A stretch of 64,000 nucleotides of DNA. It comes from an uncultured Flavobacteriaceae bacterium. GTDB taxonomy: Bacteria; Bacteroidota; Bacteroidia; Flavobacteriales; Flavobacteriaceae. This document shows positions 34,602 through 42,394 of the stretch, one piece after another (position 1 is the stretch's first letter; the number at the start of each line of letters is the position of its first letter). A program made the position numbers and the translations under genes. The notes under the pieces are model-generated. The model saw only the letters and a list, made by a program, of their open reading frames with translations. It was not told the DNA's origin and searched no databases. The stretch covers positions 772,189-836,188 of the forward strand of contig CALSLW010000002.1 of the NCBI GenBank assembly GCA_943787295.1. Direction: 5' to 3'.

Positions 34602-35603
34602 CTAGTAACCTTCGACGAGATACCAGGCCTCTTCTTTTAAGCTATGGGTAACAAAATTGAGCAAACTGAACGCTTGTCTTTTTGTTTCAAAACGACCATA
34701 AGCTACACGAATTAGTCCGTTTGCACTTTGTTCAGCAAAAGCAGCTTCAAATCCTTGCGATTTTAAAACGGCTAATTTGCGTTCTGCATTCTCTTGATCG
34801 CGGAAACTTCCTGCGATTACACTATAAAATTGTCCTTCAGCTATGCTAACACTATTGTCGTCTACCGTTTCTATTTCTGCGACAGCATCATAAGAAATAG
34901 CGGTGATTGACCCTAAGTCAAAAGAAGCGCTTTGCACATTTTTGGTGATGCGTTGTTGCGCCAGTTTAGTAGATTTTAGGCGTTCACTTTCAAGATACTG
35001 GTTCCCAAAATAGTATGCAGCGCCTAATAGGGCTACAGCAACGATTCCAATTACGGCATATTTTACAAAAGGGGTTTTGTTATTTTCCTTTTGTTCTGGT
35101 GTAAAAGCGAGTGATTCTTTATTGTCTTGCATGGGATTTGATGTTGAATTAGAAACAGGGGGAACGATAGAGGCTGCTTTAATTTGAGCCTTCAGTGGTG
35201 TTTTTTGGAAGGTTTTTAAGCCTAAGGCATTAGCGTCAAAATTGACTTTCCCGTGAGGTAAAAAGCGCAATTTGTTTTCAGCGTTAAAAGAAAACTCTCC
35301 AATACCAGGAAGAATCAACACATCATTTTTAAGGCGTTTATTCCAGCGGGCGCAGTCTTCTTCAATTTTAACAAGAGCTTTAGCATAAGAAATGTTTTCT
35401 CTTTTCGCAATATAACTTGCTAAAAGACCGTCATTCTCTTGTATCAATCGATTAAATGATATTGAACGAGAAGGGGGAACAAATTCTCCCGTAAAACGGT
35501 TGACCTGTATCGGATGATTTTGGGTTACAAAAGATCCAAAACCGGGTAAGGTGATACATTCCTGCTGATAGAGTAATTCTTTTATGTATTGTGTCAAAAC
35601 CAT
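34602..35603 (-). CDS. HU-CCDC81 and SPOR domain membrane protein
   Basis: A 333-residue protein with N-terminal paired HU-like domains (YIKELLYQQECITLPGFGSFV and the following LILPGIGEFSF segment), one membrane helix (about residues 155-172, FVKYAVIGIVAVALLGAAYYFG) and a C-terminal SPOR domain (about 255-333) that binds denuded septal glycan. The layout suggests a link between cytoplasmic material and the division septum. The facing EnvC-like gene fits a cell-separation theme. A TATCTTTA -7-like element is at 35608-35615. Confidence 0.87.
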   Translation of the reverse strand: MVLTQYIKELLYQQECITLPGFGSFVTQNHPIQVNRFTGEFVPPSRSISFNRLIQENDGLLASYIAKRENISYAKALVKIEEDCARWNKRLKNDVLILPGIGEFSFNAENKLRFLPHGKVNFDANALGLKTFQKTPLKAQIKAASIVPPVSNSTSNPMQDNKESLAFTPEQKENNKTPFVKYAVIGIVAVALLGAAYYFGNQYLESERLKSTKLAQQRITKNVQSASFDLGSITAISYDAVAEIETVDDNSVSIAEGQFYSVIAGSFRDQENAERKLAVLKSQGFEAAFAEQSANGLIRVAYGRFETKRQAFSLLNFVTHSLKEEAWYLVEGY

Positions 35604-35607
35604 GTAC

Positions 35608-35615
35608 TAAAGATA
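35608..35615 (-). promoter_or_regulatory. -7-like element of the SPOR-domain gene
   Basis: The minus strand reads TATCTTTA, 7 of 8 matches to TAnnTTTG, 4 bases upstream of the ATG. Confidence 0.35.
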
Positions 35616-35684
35616 GCAAATAATATTTTCTTCCTATTTTAAAGGAAATTTTAGTGCTAGAGGCCTCAAAAATCACCCAAAGCT

Positions 35685-36782
35685 ATGACCTTAACGTCCC
35701 AACAAGCGGCTTTATTGCTTTGCCGTATCCCTAACTTAGGACCCCGCCGGATTAAAAAACTAATCGATCATTGTGATGGAGCAAAAAACGTTCTTAAAGC
35801 CACATTAGATAAACTACTGCAAATTAATGGTGTAGGGCCTTCACATATCAAATATTTAGAAGGCTGGAAAGCCCATTTACCCCAGCTAAAAAAAGAAGAA
35901 AAAAGAATAAAATCGCAGGGCTTAAAGCCCTTTATCTATCAGGAAAAGGATTATCCCCTAACCTTAACCCATACAGCCGATCCCCCAACTGTTTTTTTTC
36001 AAAAAGGCACTGTCAACTGGAAGAACCCTAGGATTATCAGTATAGTGGGAACAAGACGTCCTACTGCTGCGGGTTGTCGCCTGTGTGAACAACTTTTGAT
36101 AGACTTAGCACCATACAAACCCTTAATTATTAGTGGTTTTGCACAGGGAATAGATATAGTCGCCCACAAGAAAGCCCTTGATTTAGGCCTAGAAACAGTA
36201 GCTGTTCTTGGCCATCCTTTTGGGGAATGGTATCCCCCAGAACATACTAAACATGTTCCTGCTCTTTTAAAAAGCGGGGCTTTTGTTTCAGAGTTTTGGT
36301 CAGATGATCCGTTTGATCGATCAAACTTTTTAAAGCGCAATCGCATTATTGCAGGGTCAGCTCATGCAACGGTTGTAATAGAATCAGGATCAAGAGGAGG
36401 CAGCCTTGTCACCGCGCAACACGCACTTGCCTATCATCGAGAAGTGTTTGCGTTTCCTGGGCGACCGTCAGATGAAAAAAGAGCAGGCTGTTTAAGTTTG
36501 ATTAAAAACGATCAAGCGCGAATGATTCGTCATGCTAAAGACTTTATTCAATGGATGAATTGGGAAGAAAAAGCGCCAAAAAAGAACATCCAAAAAAACC
36601 TTTTCGTTGAACTTTTGCCAGAAGAGCGAAAGATATTAGAACAACTAGAAGTCGCTTCTTCTATAGACGAAATCTCCTTAAAATGTAAACAACCTATTGG
36701 CTCAATTGCGTCGATACTACTCCAGTTAGAACTAAAAGGAATAGTTCGTTCGATAGCGGGTAAAAAGTTTGAGCGTTGTTAG
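35685..36782 (+). CDS. dprA: DNA-processing protein DprA
   Basis: A 365-residue protein that loads RecA on incoming single-stranded DNA in natural transformation. The N-terminal helix-hairpin-helix region (LLCRIPNLGPRRIKKLIDHC) is followed by the Rossmann core with IVGTRRPTAAG, SGFAQGIDIVAHKKAL and ESGSRGGSLVTAQHAL, and a C-terminal winged-helix domain (residues about 300-365). It is convergent with trpS. Other competence genes are not in this window, while its partner recA is 3 kb away. Confidence 0.94.
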   Translation: MTLTSQQAALLLCRIPNLGPRRIKKLIDHCDGAKNVLKATLDKLLQINGVGPSHIKYLEGWKAHLPQLKKEEKRIKSQGLKPFIYQEKDYPLTLTHTADPPTVFFQKGTVNWKNPRIISIVGTRRPTAAGCRLCEQLLIDLAPYKPLIISGFAQGIDIVAHKKALDLGLETVAVLGHPFGEWYPPEHTKHVPALLKSGAFVSEFWSDDPFDRSNFLKRNRIIAGSAHATVVIESGSRGGSLVTAQHALAYHREVFAFPGRPSDEKRAGCLSLIKNDQARMIRHAKDFIQWMNWEEKAPKKNIQKNLFVELLPEERKILEQLEVASSIDEISLKCKQPIGSIASILLQLELKGIVRSIAGKKFERC

Positions 36783-37751
36783 TTAGTAACCTATTTTACC
36801 ACGTACTCTTAAGAGTACTTCATGGGCAACTTCACGTGCTTTTTTAGCCCCTTTGGCTAAAGCAATGGTTACTTCTGCAGGATTAGCTTGATAGTAATCA
36901 AAGCGTTTACGGGGTTCTTCGAATGTAGCCAAAATCAACTCAAACAAGGCTTGTTTTGCGTGACCATACCCCATTCCGCCAGCAAGGTATTGTTGTCTAA
37001 GCTCTTCAATTTGGCCGGGATTGGCCAAAAGCGAATAAAGCGCAAAAACGTTACAATTTTCTGGATCTTTAGGATCTTGAAGCGGAGTAGAATCTGTTTT
37101 GATGCCCATGACTTGCTTTCGCAATTTTTTTTCTGGGAGAAAGACATCAATAATGTTGTTTTTAGATTTAGACATTTTTCCACCATCTGTTCCAGGAACA
37201 TACTGGGTTGAATCTTGGATTTTTGCCTGTGGCAACACAAAGGTTTCCCCTAGTTGGCTGTTAAATCGCGAGCCAACATCGCGGGTCATTTCTAAATGCT
37301 GCAATTGATCTTTACCAACTGGGACTATGTCTGCGTCATAGAGTAGTATGTCAGCCGCCATTAACATAGGATAACTAAAAAGCCCAGCATTGACATCTTG
37401 TAAACGATCTGCTTTATCTTTAAAAGAGTGGGCTAAAGTGAGGCGTTGATAGGGGTAGAAGCAGTTGAGGTACCAGGCCAGTTCTGTTACTTCACTTACA
37501 TCACTTTGCTTGTAAAAAATCGTTTTATCGGTATCTAAACCGCAGGCAAGCCATGCCGCTGCAGTATTAAAGGTGTGTTGTCTTAAGGTTGCTCCATCTT
37601 TGATTTGTGTCAAAGAATGCAAGTCGGCAATAAAGAGGAAAGATTCATTCGATTCTTCATCTGCCATGGCGATGGCGGGTAAAACAGCACCTAATAAATT
37701 GCCTAAGTGGGGAGTGCCGGTACTTTGTACTCCGGTTAAGATTCTGGCCAT
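36783..37751 (-). CDS. trpS: tryptophan-tRNA ligase
   Basis: A 322-residue class I aminoacyl-tRNA synthetase. The HIGH-like motif is TGTPHLGNLLGA near the N-terminus and the KMSKS loop is KMSKSKNN. The GKDQLQHLEMTRDV segment is the TrpS signature. Its length is normal. It has its own perfect -7 element at 37767-37774. Confidence 0.96.
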   Translation of the reverse strand: MARILTGVQSTGTPHLGNLLGAVLPAIAMADEESNESFLFIADLHSLTQIKDGATLRQHTFNTAAAWLACGLDTDKTIFYKQSDVSEVTELAWYLNCFYPYQRLTLAHSFKDKADRLQDVNAGLFSYPMLMAADILLYDADIVPVGKDQLQHLEMTRDVGSRFNSQLGETFVLPQAKIQDSTQYVPGTDGGKMSKSKNNIIDVFLPEKKLRKQVMGIKTDSTPLQDPKDPENCNVFALYSLLANPGQIEELRQQYLAGGMGYGHAKQALFELILATFEEPRKRFDYYQANPAEVTIALAKGAKKAREVAHEVLLRVRGKIGY

Positions 37752-37766
37752 TGAAAATGTTTTTCA

Positions 37767-37774
37767 CAAATGTA
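37767..37774 (-). promoter_or_regulatory. -7 promoter element of trpS
   Basis: The minus strand reads TACATTTG, a perfect TAnnTTTG match 15 bases upstream of the trpS ATG. It is only 31 bases from the divergent plsC -7 element, so the two promoters share one short intergenic region. Confidence 0.65.
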
Positions 37775-37805
37775 CTTTATTTCCCTAAAACTAATTCCAA
37801 TTTGC

Positions 37806-37813
37806 TATTTTTG
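37806..37813 (+). promoter_or_regulatory. -7 promoter element of plsC
   Basis: TATTTTTG, a perfect match, ending 5 bases before the GTG start at 37819, so the transcript would be leaderless or nearly so. Confidence 0.55.
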
Positions 37814-37818
37814 AAACT

Positions 37819-38598
37819 GTGAAAAAGGTACTTACGCGCTTATGGCGAATATGGTTCTACATCTTAGCAGGTGTACCCGTTCCTTTTTTATTTCCCTTTT
37901 TAGCGATTGCTTTATTCTTTCCAAAGGGCTATACTTTTGTTTTTTGGGTGGCACGTAATATCTGGGCACCCATTATTTTAGGGGGAAGTGGTTTTTATAC
38001 TAAAATTCGTTATGCAAAACCATTGCCAAAAGGGGCCTCTTATGTTTTAGTCGCTAATCACACCAGTTATATCGATCCTTTTGTAATGTTACGGGTTTCT
38101 AAAAATCCTTTTGTCTTTGTCGGAAAAAAAGAGCTGGTCAAGATTCCCATCTTTGGATACCTCTATAAACGCGCAGCGATAATGGTGAACCGCAGTGATA
38201 AAAAAAGTCGCTGGGAAGTTTATGGTCGTGCAGAAAAAAAACTCGCCTTAGGCTATAGTATTTGTATTTTCCCAGAGGTGTCTTATGAAGATGACACCGT
38301 CTTTTTAAACCCTTTTAAACGCGGGGCTTTTAAAATTGCGATTGACCATCAATTGCCTGTTGTGCCTATGGTTTTTTATGACTGTAAACGCAAGCATCCC
38401 TGGCATCCTAACTTTGGTTACCCTGGAGAGTTAAGGGTACAAACTTATCCTGAAATTTATCCTCCTATAACCATGGAGGAAATAGAAGACTTTCAAGTGA
38501 AAGTGCGTAATGTAGTTGAAAAAGGCTTGTTAGAAGACCCTAAAAGGCGACAATTTAAAGCAGTGGAGATCGAGAAAGCACTTTCACAAATCGCATAA
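37819..38598 (+). CDS. plsC: 1-acyl-sn-glycerol-3-phosphate acyltransferase
   Basis: A 259-residue phospholipid biosynthesis enzyme that acylates lysophosphatidic acid. The catalytic H-x4-D motif is His81-Asp86 in NHTSYIDPF. The usual FPEGTRS motif appears as FPEVSYED, a variant common in Bacteroidota. An N-terminal hydrophobic region (about residues 10-56) should hold it at the inner membrane. The start codon is GTG. It is divergent from trpS. Confidence 0.9.
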   Translation: MKKVLTRLWRIWFYILAGVPVPFLFPFLAIALFFPKGYTFVFWVARNIWAPIILGGSGFYTKIRYAKPLPKGASYVLVANHTSYIDPFVMLRVSKNPFVFVGKKELVKIPIFGYLYKRAAIMVNRSDKKSRWEVYGRAEKKLALGYSICIFPEVSYEDDTVFLNPFKRGAFKIAIDHQLPVVPMVFYDCKRKHPWHPNFGYPGELRVQTYPEIYPPITMEEIEDFQVKVRNVVEKGLLEDPKRRQFKAVEIEKALSQIA

Positions 38599-38655
38599 TA
38601 TTAATTCTGATCTAGTAAGTGGACGAAAAATGGTATTTTGCTTAAAACATTTTTA

Positions 38656-39510
38656 ATGGATTCTTCTGCTTCAATTATACTAGCGATTGCTATTATGGTT
38701 ATTATGATGGGAATGGGACTTACCCTTACCCTAGTCGACTTTAAACGAGTAGCACAAAACCCAAAGCCGGTTCTTTTAGGCTTGACTAATCAAATTATCT
38801 TATTGCCTTTAGTTGCTTTAGGCCTAGTGTATCTTTTTGAACCGCCTGATTTTATAACGATAGGGATGATTTTGCTCGCGGCTTGTCCAGGGGGAACTTC
38901 TTCTAATTTAGTGACTCTTTTAGCCAAAGGAGATTTGGCACTTTCTGTAAGTATGACGGCGATCAATAGTGTGATTACCATTGTCACCATCCCGTTTTGG
39001 GTAGGCTATGCCTACACTACTTATTTAGCCGAAGCAGCGAATATGGCTTCTCCTACTGCTGATATTTTTAAAACTTTGATAGTTATATTAGCGATTCCGC
39101 TTAGTCTAGGAATGATGATAAAAAATAGAGCTCCCCAGTTTGCAGATAAGATGGAACGCCCTGTTCGTATCGCATCTTCTGTTTTTTTGGCGGTGGTGAT
39201 CTTAGGTCTTTTAGCTAGAGAATTTGATTTGTTTAAACAGTATGTTGGGGATACTATAGCGATAGTTGTGGTTTTAAATGTGATCACTATGGGGCTGGGC
39301 TATGGCTTAGCCAAAGCTTTTGGTTTAAACCTCAAACAGGGCTTAACCATTGCGATTGAATCTGGGATTCAAAATGGTACCTTAACCATTAGTTTAGCGG
39401 TAATTACTTTAAATCAACCCGATTTTGCCATAGTTGCCGCGATTTATTCTTTAGTAATGTATGCTTTGTCAACTGTGCCGATTTACTTTGGGCTAAAAGC
39501 CTCAAAATAA
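38656..39510 (+). CDS. bile acid:sodium symporter family transporter
   Basis: A 284-residue protein with 8-9 membrane helices of the BASS/SBF family. GLTLTLVDFKRV, LAACPGGTSSNLVTLLAKGDLALSV and GIQNGTLTISLAV match the conserved crossover helices that bind sodium and substrate. Bacterial members move various organic anions; the cargo here is unknown. ATG 38656 is preferred over TTG 38638, which would add a short non-conserved leader. It is convergent with recA, and the hairpin 39515-39534 separates them. Confidence 0.87.
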   Translation: MDSSASIILAIAIMVIMMGMGLTLTLVDFKRVAQNPKPVLLGLTNQIILLPLVALGLVYLFEPPDFITIGMILLAACPGGTSSNLVTLLAKGDLALSVSMTAINSVITIVTIPFWVGYAYTTYLAEAANMASPTADIFKTLIVILAIPLSLGMMIKNRAPQFADKMERPVRIASSVFLAVVILGLLAREFDLFKQYVGDTIAIVVVLNVITMGLGYGLAKAFGLNLKQGLTIAIESGIQNGTLTISLAVITLNQPDFAIVAAIYSLVMYALSTVPIYFGLKASK

Positions 39511-39534
39511 AAAACCCCCAAATCTCTTTGGGGG
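39509..39534 (-). terminator. recA terminator
   Basis: CCCCCAAA (39515-39522) and TTTGGGGG (39527-39534) form an 8-bp stem with a TCTC loop on the plus strand. On the minus strand the stem is followed by a run of T residues, so it terminates recA transcription 26 bases after the stop. In the plus direction no T-run follows. Confidence 0.8.
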
Positions 39535-39559
39535 CAATGCAATCTAAATGTTAAAAGCA

Positions 39560-40567
39560 TTATTCATTCACAGCCTTAAGGGTGCCCATGATTTTTTCTT
39601 CAAGTTCATCCATTAAATCTGGATTATCACTTAAGAGCGTTTTGACCGCATCACGACCTTGGCCTAATTTGGTGTCGCCATAGCTAAACCAAGAACCTGA
39701 TTTTTTGATGATTTCATAGTTGACCCCCAAGTCAATGATCTCTCCGATTTTAGAGATACCTTCTCCGTACATAATATCGAATTCGGTAGTTTTAAAAGGT
39801 GGTGCTACTTTGTTTTTGACCACTTTCACACGGGTTTTGTTTCCTAGCACCTCTGCATCTGTGCTTTTAATTTGTGTCGATCGACGAATGTCTAATCGAA
39901 CAGAAGCATAGAATTTTAAAGCGTTTCCACCAGTAGTTGTTTCTGGGTTTCCAAACATTACCCCGATTTTTTCTCTCAACTGGTTAATGAAGAAGACGGT
40001 ACAATTTGTTCGAGAAATTGATCCAGTAAGTTTACGCAAGGCTTGAGACATTAAACGGGCGTGAAGTCCCATTTTTGAATCTCCCATTTCTCCTTCAATT
40101 TCACTTTTAGGGGTCAATGCAGCAACAGAGTCAATCACGACAATATCAACAGCACCAGAGCGGATAAGATTATCAGCGATTTCGAGCGCTTGCTCTCCAT
40201 GATCAGGTTGCGATATAATAAGTTCTGAAATATCTACCCCTAATTTTTCTGCATAAAAACGATCAAAGGCATGTTCTGCATCGATAAAGGCAGCAATCCC
40301 TCCTTGTTTTTGACATTCTGCGATAGCATGCAATGTCAAGGTTGTTTTTCCCGAAGATTCTGGACCATATATTTCAATGACACGCCCGCGAGGATATCCT
40401 CCTACGCCTAAAGCAATATCTAGTCCTATTGAGCCAGATGAAATGGCTTCTACTTCTTCTACCGCTTCGTCGCCCAGCTTCATTACTGAACCTTTACCGT
40501 AGGTTTTGTCGAGTTTGTCTAAAGTTAATTGGAGTGCCTTTAATTTGGCGGCTTTATCGTCGGCCAT
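39560..40567 (-). CDS. recA: recombinase RecA
   Basis: A 335-residue ATP-dependent strand-exchange protein of homologous recombination and the SOS response. Walker A is GPESSGKTT at residues 68-76; [20 protein letters not shown] and the [13 protein letters not shown] and [16 protein letters not shown] segments are diagnostic. ATG 40567 is chosen over an open frame up to 40648 because homologues start at this [21 protein letters not shown] -7-like element is at 40592-40599. No obvious LexA box was recognised. Confidence 0.97.
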   Translation of the reverse strand: MADDKAAKLKALQLTLDKLDKTYGKGSVMKLGDEAVEEVEAISSGSIGLDIALGVGGYPRGRVIEIYGPESSGKTTLTLHAIAECQKQGGIAAFIDAEHAFDRFYAEKLGVDISELIISQPDHGEQALEIADNLIRSGAVDIVVIDSVAALTPKSEIEGEMGDSKMGLHARLMSQALRKLTGSISRTNCTVFFINQLREKIGVMFGNPETTTGGNALKFYASVRLDIRRSTQIKSTDAEVLGNKTRVKVVKNKVAPPFKTTEFDIMYGEGISKIGEIIDLGVNYEIIKKSGSWFSYGDTKLGQGRDAVKTLLSDNPDLMDELEEKIMGTLKAVNE

Positions 40568-40591
40568 AATCGTTTCTTTTTCGTTTGAGCA

Positions 40592-40599
40592 TAAAAATA
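40592..40599 (-). promoter_or_regulatory. -7-like element of recA
   Basis: The minus strand reads TATTTTTA, 7 of 8 matches to TAnnTTTG, 24 bases upstream of the chosen recA ATG. Confidence 0.35.
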
Positions 40600-40711
40600 A
40601 GACATTCTCTTGGTTGTTAAAACGCTCCTTATAAGAGGTTATGAACAACTTTGATTTTTTTTGTTGATGGCTGTTTTTTAATGCATTGTATTCTGCTTTT
40701 TTTCATCAACG

Positions 40712-41104
40712 TTATTCCCAATAATCAAAAACCAACACCTTTTCTGTGTGGGGAACAAAAAGGTCTACAAAAGCTTTGTGAATGGGATGAGGTAAATACA
40801 GTTCATCGCGATCTGCTTCATTTTCGAACCACATCGTTAAACTATGTGTGTAGCCATGATTGAGGTTTTCTGGAGAAACATTTTCGCTCATTTTTAAATG
40901 ATTGACTCCTTTAATCTCTTTTAAGGTCATCACTTCGCTTTCTATTTCAGCCAATTGTTCTGGGGTAGTTGATGCTTTGAATTGAATCAAAACAATATGT
41001 TGTAGTTTTTCTTTTTTTGTAGTGTTTTCCATCCTAATTATGCTACTTGATAATGTCAACACTAACATTATCACTGTGCTTGATAAAATTGCTAACCGTC
41101 TCAT
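40712..41104 (-). CDS. Dabb family (stress-responsive A/B barrel) protein with N-terminal signal
   Basis: A 130-residue protein: hydrophobic N-terminus (about residues 5-22) that looks like a signal peptide or anchor, then a ferredoxin-like dimeric alpha/beta barrel (Dabb) starting LQHIVLIQFKASTTPEQLAEIE and containing GYTHSLTMWFENEADRDEL. Dabb domains occur in small enzymes and stress proteins; no specific reaction is indicated. A start at the inner Met25 would give a cytosolic form, but the -7 element at 41115-41122 favours the longer one. Confidence 0.82.
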   Translation of the reverse strand: MRRLAILSSTVIMLVLTLSSSIIRMENTTKKEKLQHIVLIQFKASTTPEQLAEIESEVMTLKEIKGVNHLKMSENVSPENLNHGYTHSLTMWFENEADRDELYLPHPIHKAFVDLFVPHTEKVLVFDYWE

Positions 41105-41114
41105 GTGTTTTCTT

Positions 41115-41122
41115 TAAAGATA
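41115..41122 (-). promoter_or_regulatory. -7-like element of the Dabb gene
   Basis: The minus strand reads TATCTTTA, 7 of 8 matches to TAnnTTTG, 10 bases upstream of the ATG. Confidence 0.4.
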
Positions 41123-41162
41123 AACATTTCGACACATCGAATTCTTTCACTAGTTTTAGGGC

Positions 41163-42164
41163 ATGGAAAACAAACAACAAATTTTAGCGAAACGCCCCTT
41201 AGGCGTTCCAGATGAAGAAACCTGGACCTTTACCTCAACTCCGACTCGTGCATTAGAAGATGGAGAAATGCTGGTAGAACAACACTATATCTCTTTAGAT
41301 CCCGCCATGCGTGGCTGGATGAACGAAAGCCGCTCTTATATTCCGCCGGTTCAAATTGGGGAAGTGATGCGTGCAGGGACAGTTGGAAAAGTTATTCAGA
41401 CCCAAGGAAAAACCTTATTCAAAGAAGGAGACTATATCACCGGTTGGGGAGGGGTACAAACGCACCTTATTACTCGCGGAGAACAATACTATCAAGTGGA
41501 TCCTAATCGCGCTCCTCTTCCTGCCTACATTGGAACCTTAGGGATGCCTGGCATGACAGCTTACTTTGGCATCCTTCAAGAAGGAGAAATCAAGGCAGGA
41601 GATACGGTTTTAGTATCTGGTGCTGCTGGAGCAGTAGGAAGTATTGTAGGACAAATCGCTAAAATCAAAGGCTGTACCGTTATTGGTATCGCTGGAGGAA
41701 AAGAAAAATGCGATTATGTCGTCAACGAGCTAGGCTTCGATGGAGCCATAGATTATAAAAACGAAAACGTCCTTTCTGGTATTAAGCAACATTGCCCAAA
41801 AGGGATTGATGTTTATTTTGATAATGTAGGGGGTGATATTTTAGATGCAGCACTTATTTTCTTGCGTAAAAACGCACGTGTTGTGATTTGCGGAGCCATT
41901 TCTCAATACAACGCAACTTCTGCTGTGGCTGGGCCAAAAAATTATTTATCTCTGCTGGTCAATCGCGCTTCCATGAAAGGAATGGTGGTTTTAGATTATG
42001 CACAAGATTATGGGATAGCAATGAAAGAAATGGCCGGCTGGATGCAAGAAGGAAAACTAAAAAGTAGAGAGGACATCTATGAAGGCATCGAAAACTTTAG
42101 AGAGACTTTCCTACGCCTGTTCTCGGGAGAAAAGAACGGAAAACTGGTCTTAAAGGTCAACTAG
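41163..42164 (+). CDS. NADP-dependent zinc-independent oxidoreductase (MDR, CurA/LTB4 dehydrogenase type)
   Basis: A 333-residue medium-chain dehydrogenase of the zinc-free branch that includes leukotriene B4 12-hydroxydehydrogenase, NADPH-dependent curcumin reductase and related double-bond reductases. Signatures are YISLDPAMRGWMNESRSYIPPV, LGMPGMTAYFGILQEG and the NADPH loop VSGAAGAVGSIVGQIAKIKG. The physiological substrate is unknown, probably an alpha,beta-unsaturated carbonyl. A strong terminator follows at 42197-42235. Confidence 0.93.
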   Translation: MENKQQILAKRPLGVPDEETWTFTSTPTRALEDGEMLVEQHYISLDPAMRGWMNESRSYIPPVQIGEVMRAGTVGKVIQTQGKTLFKEGDYITGWGGVQTHLITRGEQYYQVDPNRAPLPAYIGTLGMPGMTAYFGILQEGEIKAGDTVLVSGAAGAVGSIVGQIAKIKGCTVIGIAGGKEKCDYVVNELGFDGAIDYKNENVLSGIKQHCPKGIDVYFDNVGGDILDAALIFLRKNARVVICGAISQYNATSAVAGPKNYLSLLVNRASMKGMVVLDYAQDYGIAMKEMAGWMQEGKLKSREDIYEGIENFRETFLRLFSGEKNGKLVLKVN

Positions 42165-42196
42165 TTCATTCTTAGTAACTTGTTTACAACTTTATA

Positions 42197-42235
42197 AGGG
42201 CTAACTCCTATCAACGGGAGCTTAGCCCTATTTTT
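42197..42235 (+). terminator. terminator after the MDR oxidoreductase gene
   Basis: AGGGCTAA-CTCC (42197-42208) and GGAG-C-TTAGCCCT (42217-42229) pair in a 12-bp stem with one bulged C, followed by five T residues. Its 3' end merges with a perfect -7 promoter element. Confidence 0.85.
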
Positions 42236-42236
42236 G
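42229..42236 (+). promoter_or_regulatory. -7 promoter element of the 43-residue membrane microprotein
   Basis: TATTTTTG, a perfect TAnnTTTG match formed by the last stem base and the T-run of the preceding terminator, 26 bases before the ATG at 42263. The double use makes this assignment uncertain. Confidence 0.4.
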
Positions 42237-42262
42237 TAGTATAAATCCTTTAAACGATTGTT

Positions 42263-42394
42263 ATGGCGTTTGAACTTTTTATTTTACAGCTTTTTTTCTT
42301 GTTGATGGCAGGATTAATCTTATACATCAACCGAAATATGTTAGGAAAAACAAGCTCTTTCTCTCTCTTTTTTAAACGCAATAAGGCAGCTTAA
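42263..42394 (+). CDS. 43-residue single-span membrane microprotein
   Basis: An ATG-started frame of 43 codons encodes MAFELFILQLFFLLMAGLIL, then a Tyr and a polar, basic tail (YINRNMLGKT... RNKAA). One membrane helix (about residues 4-22) and a positively charged C-terminus predict insertion with the tail in the cytosol. It sits alone between a terminator and the convergent M24 peptidase, with which it shares its last 4 bases. No family is recognised. Codon use is ordinary for the region, and the position suggests a real small gene, but only conservation could prove it. Confidence 0.55.
   Translation: MAFELFILQLFFLLMAGLILYINRNMLGKTSSFSLFFKRNKAA

Noticed and set aside
36826-36842. Other CACGTG hexamers (for example in trpS, atpA and the decarboxylase gene) as further parS sites
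   Set aside because: Flanking bases do not match the parS consensus; they lie within ordinary codons.
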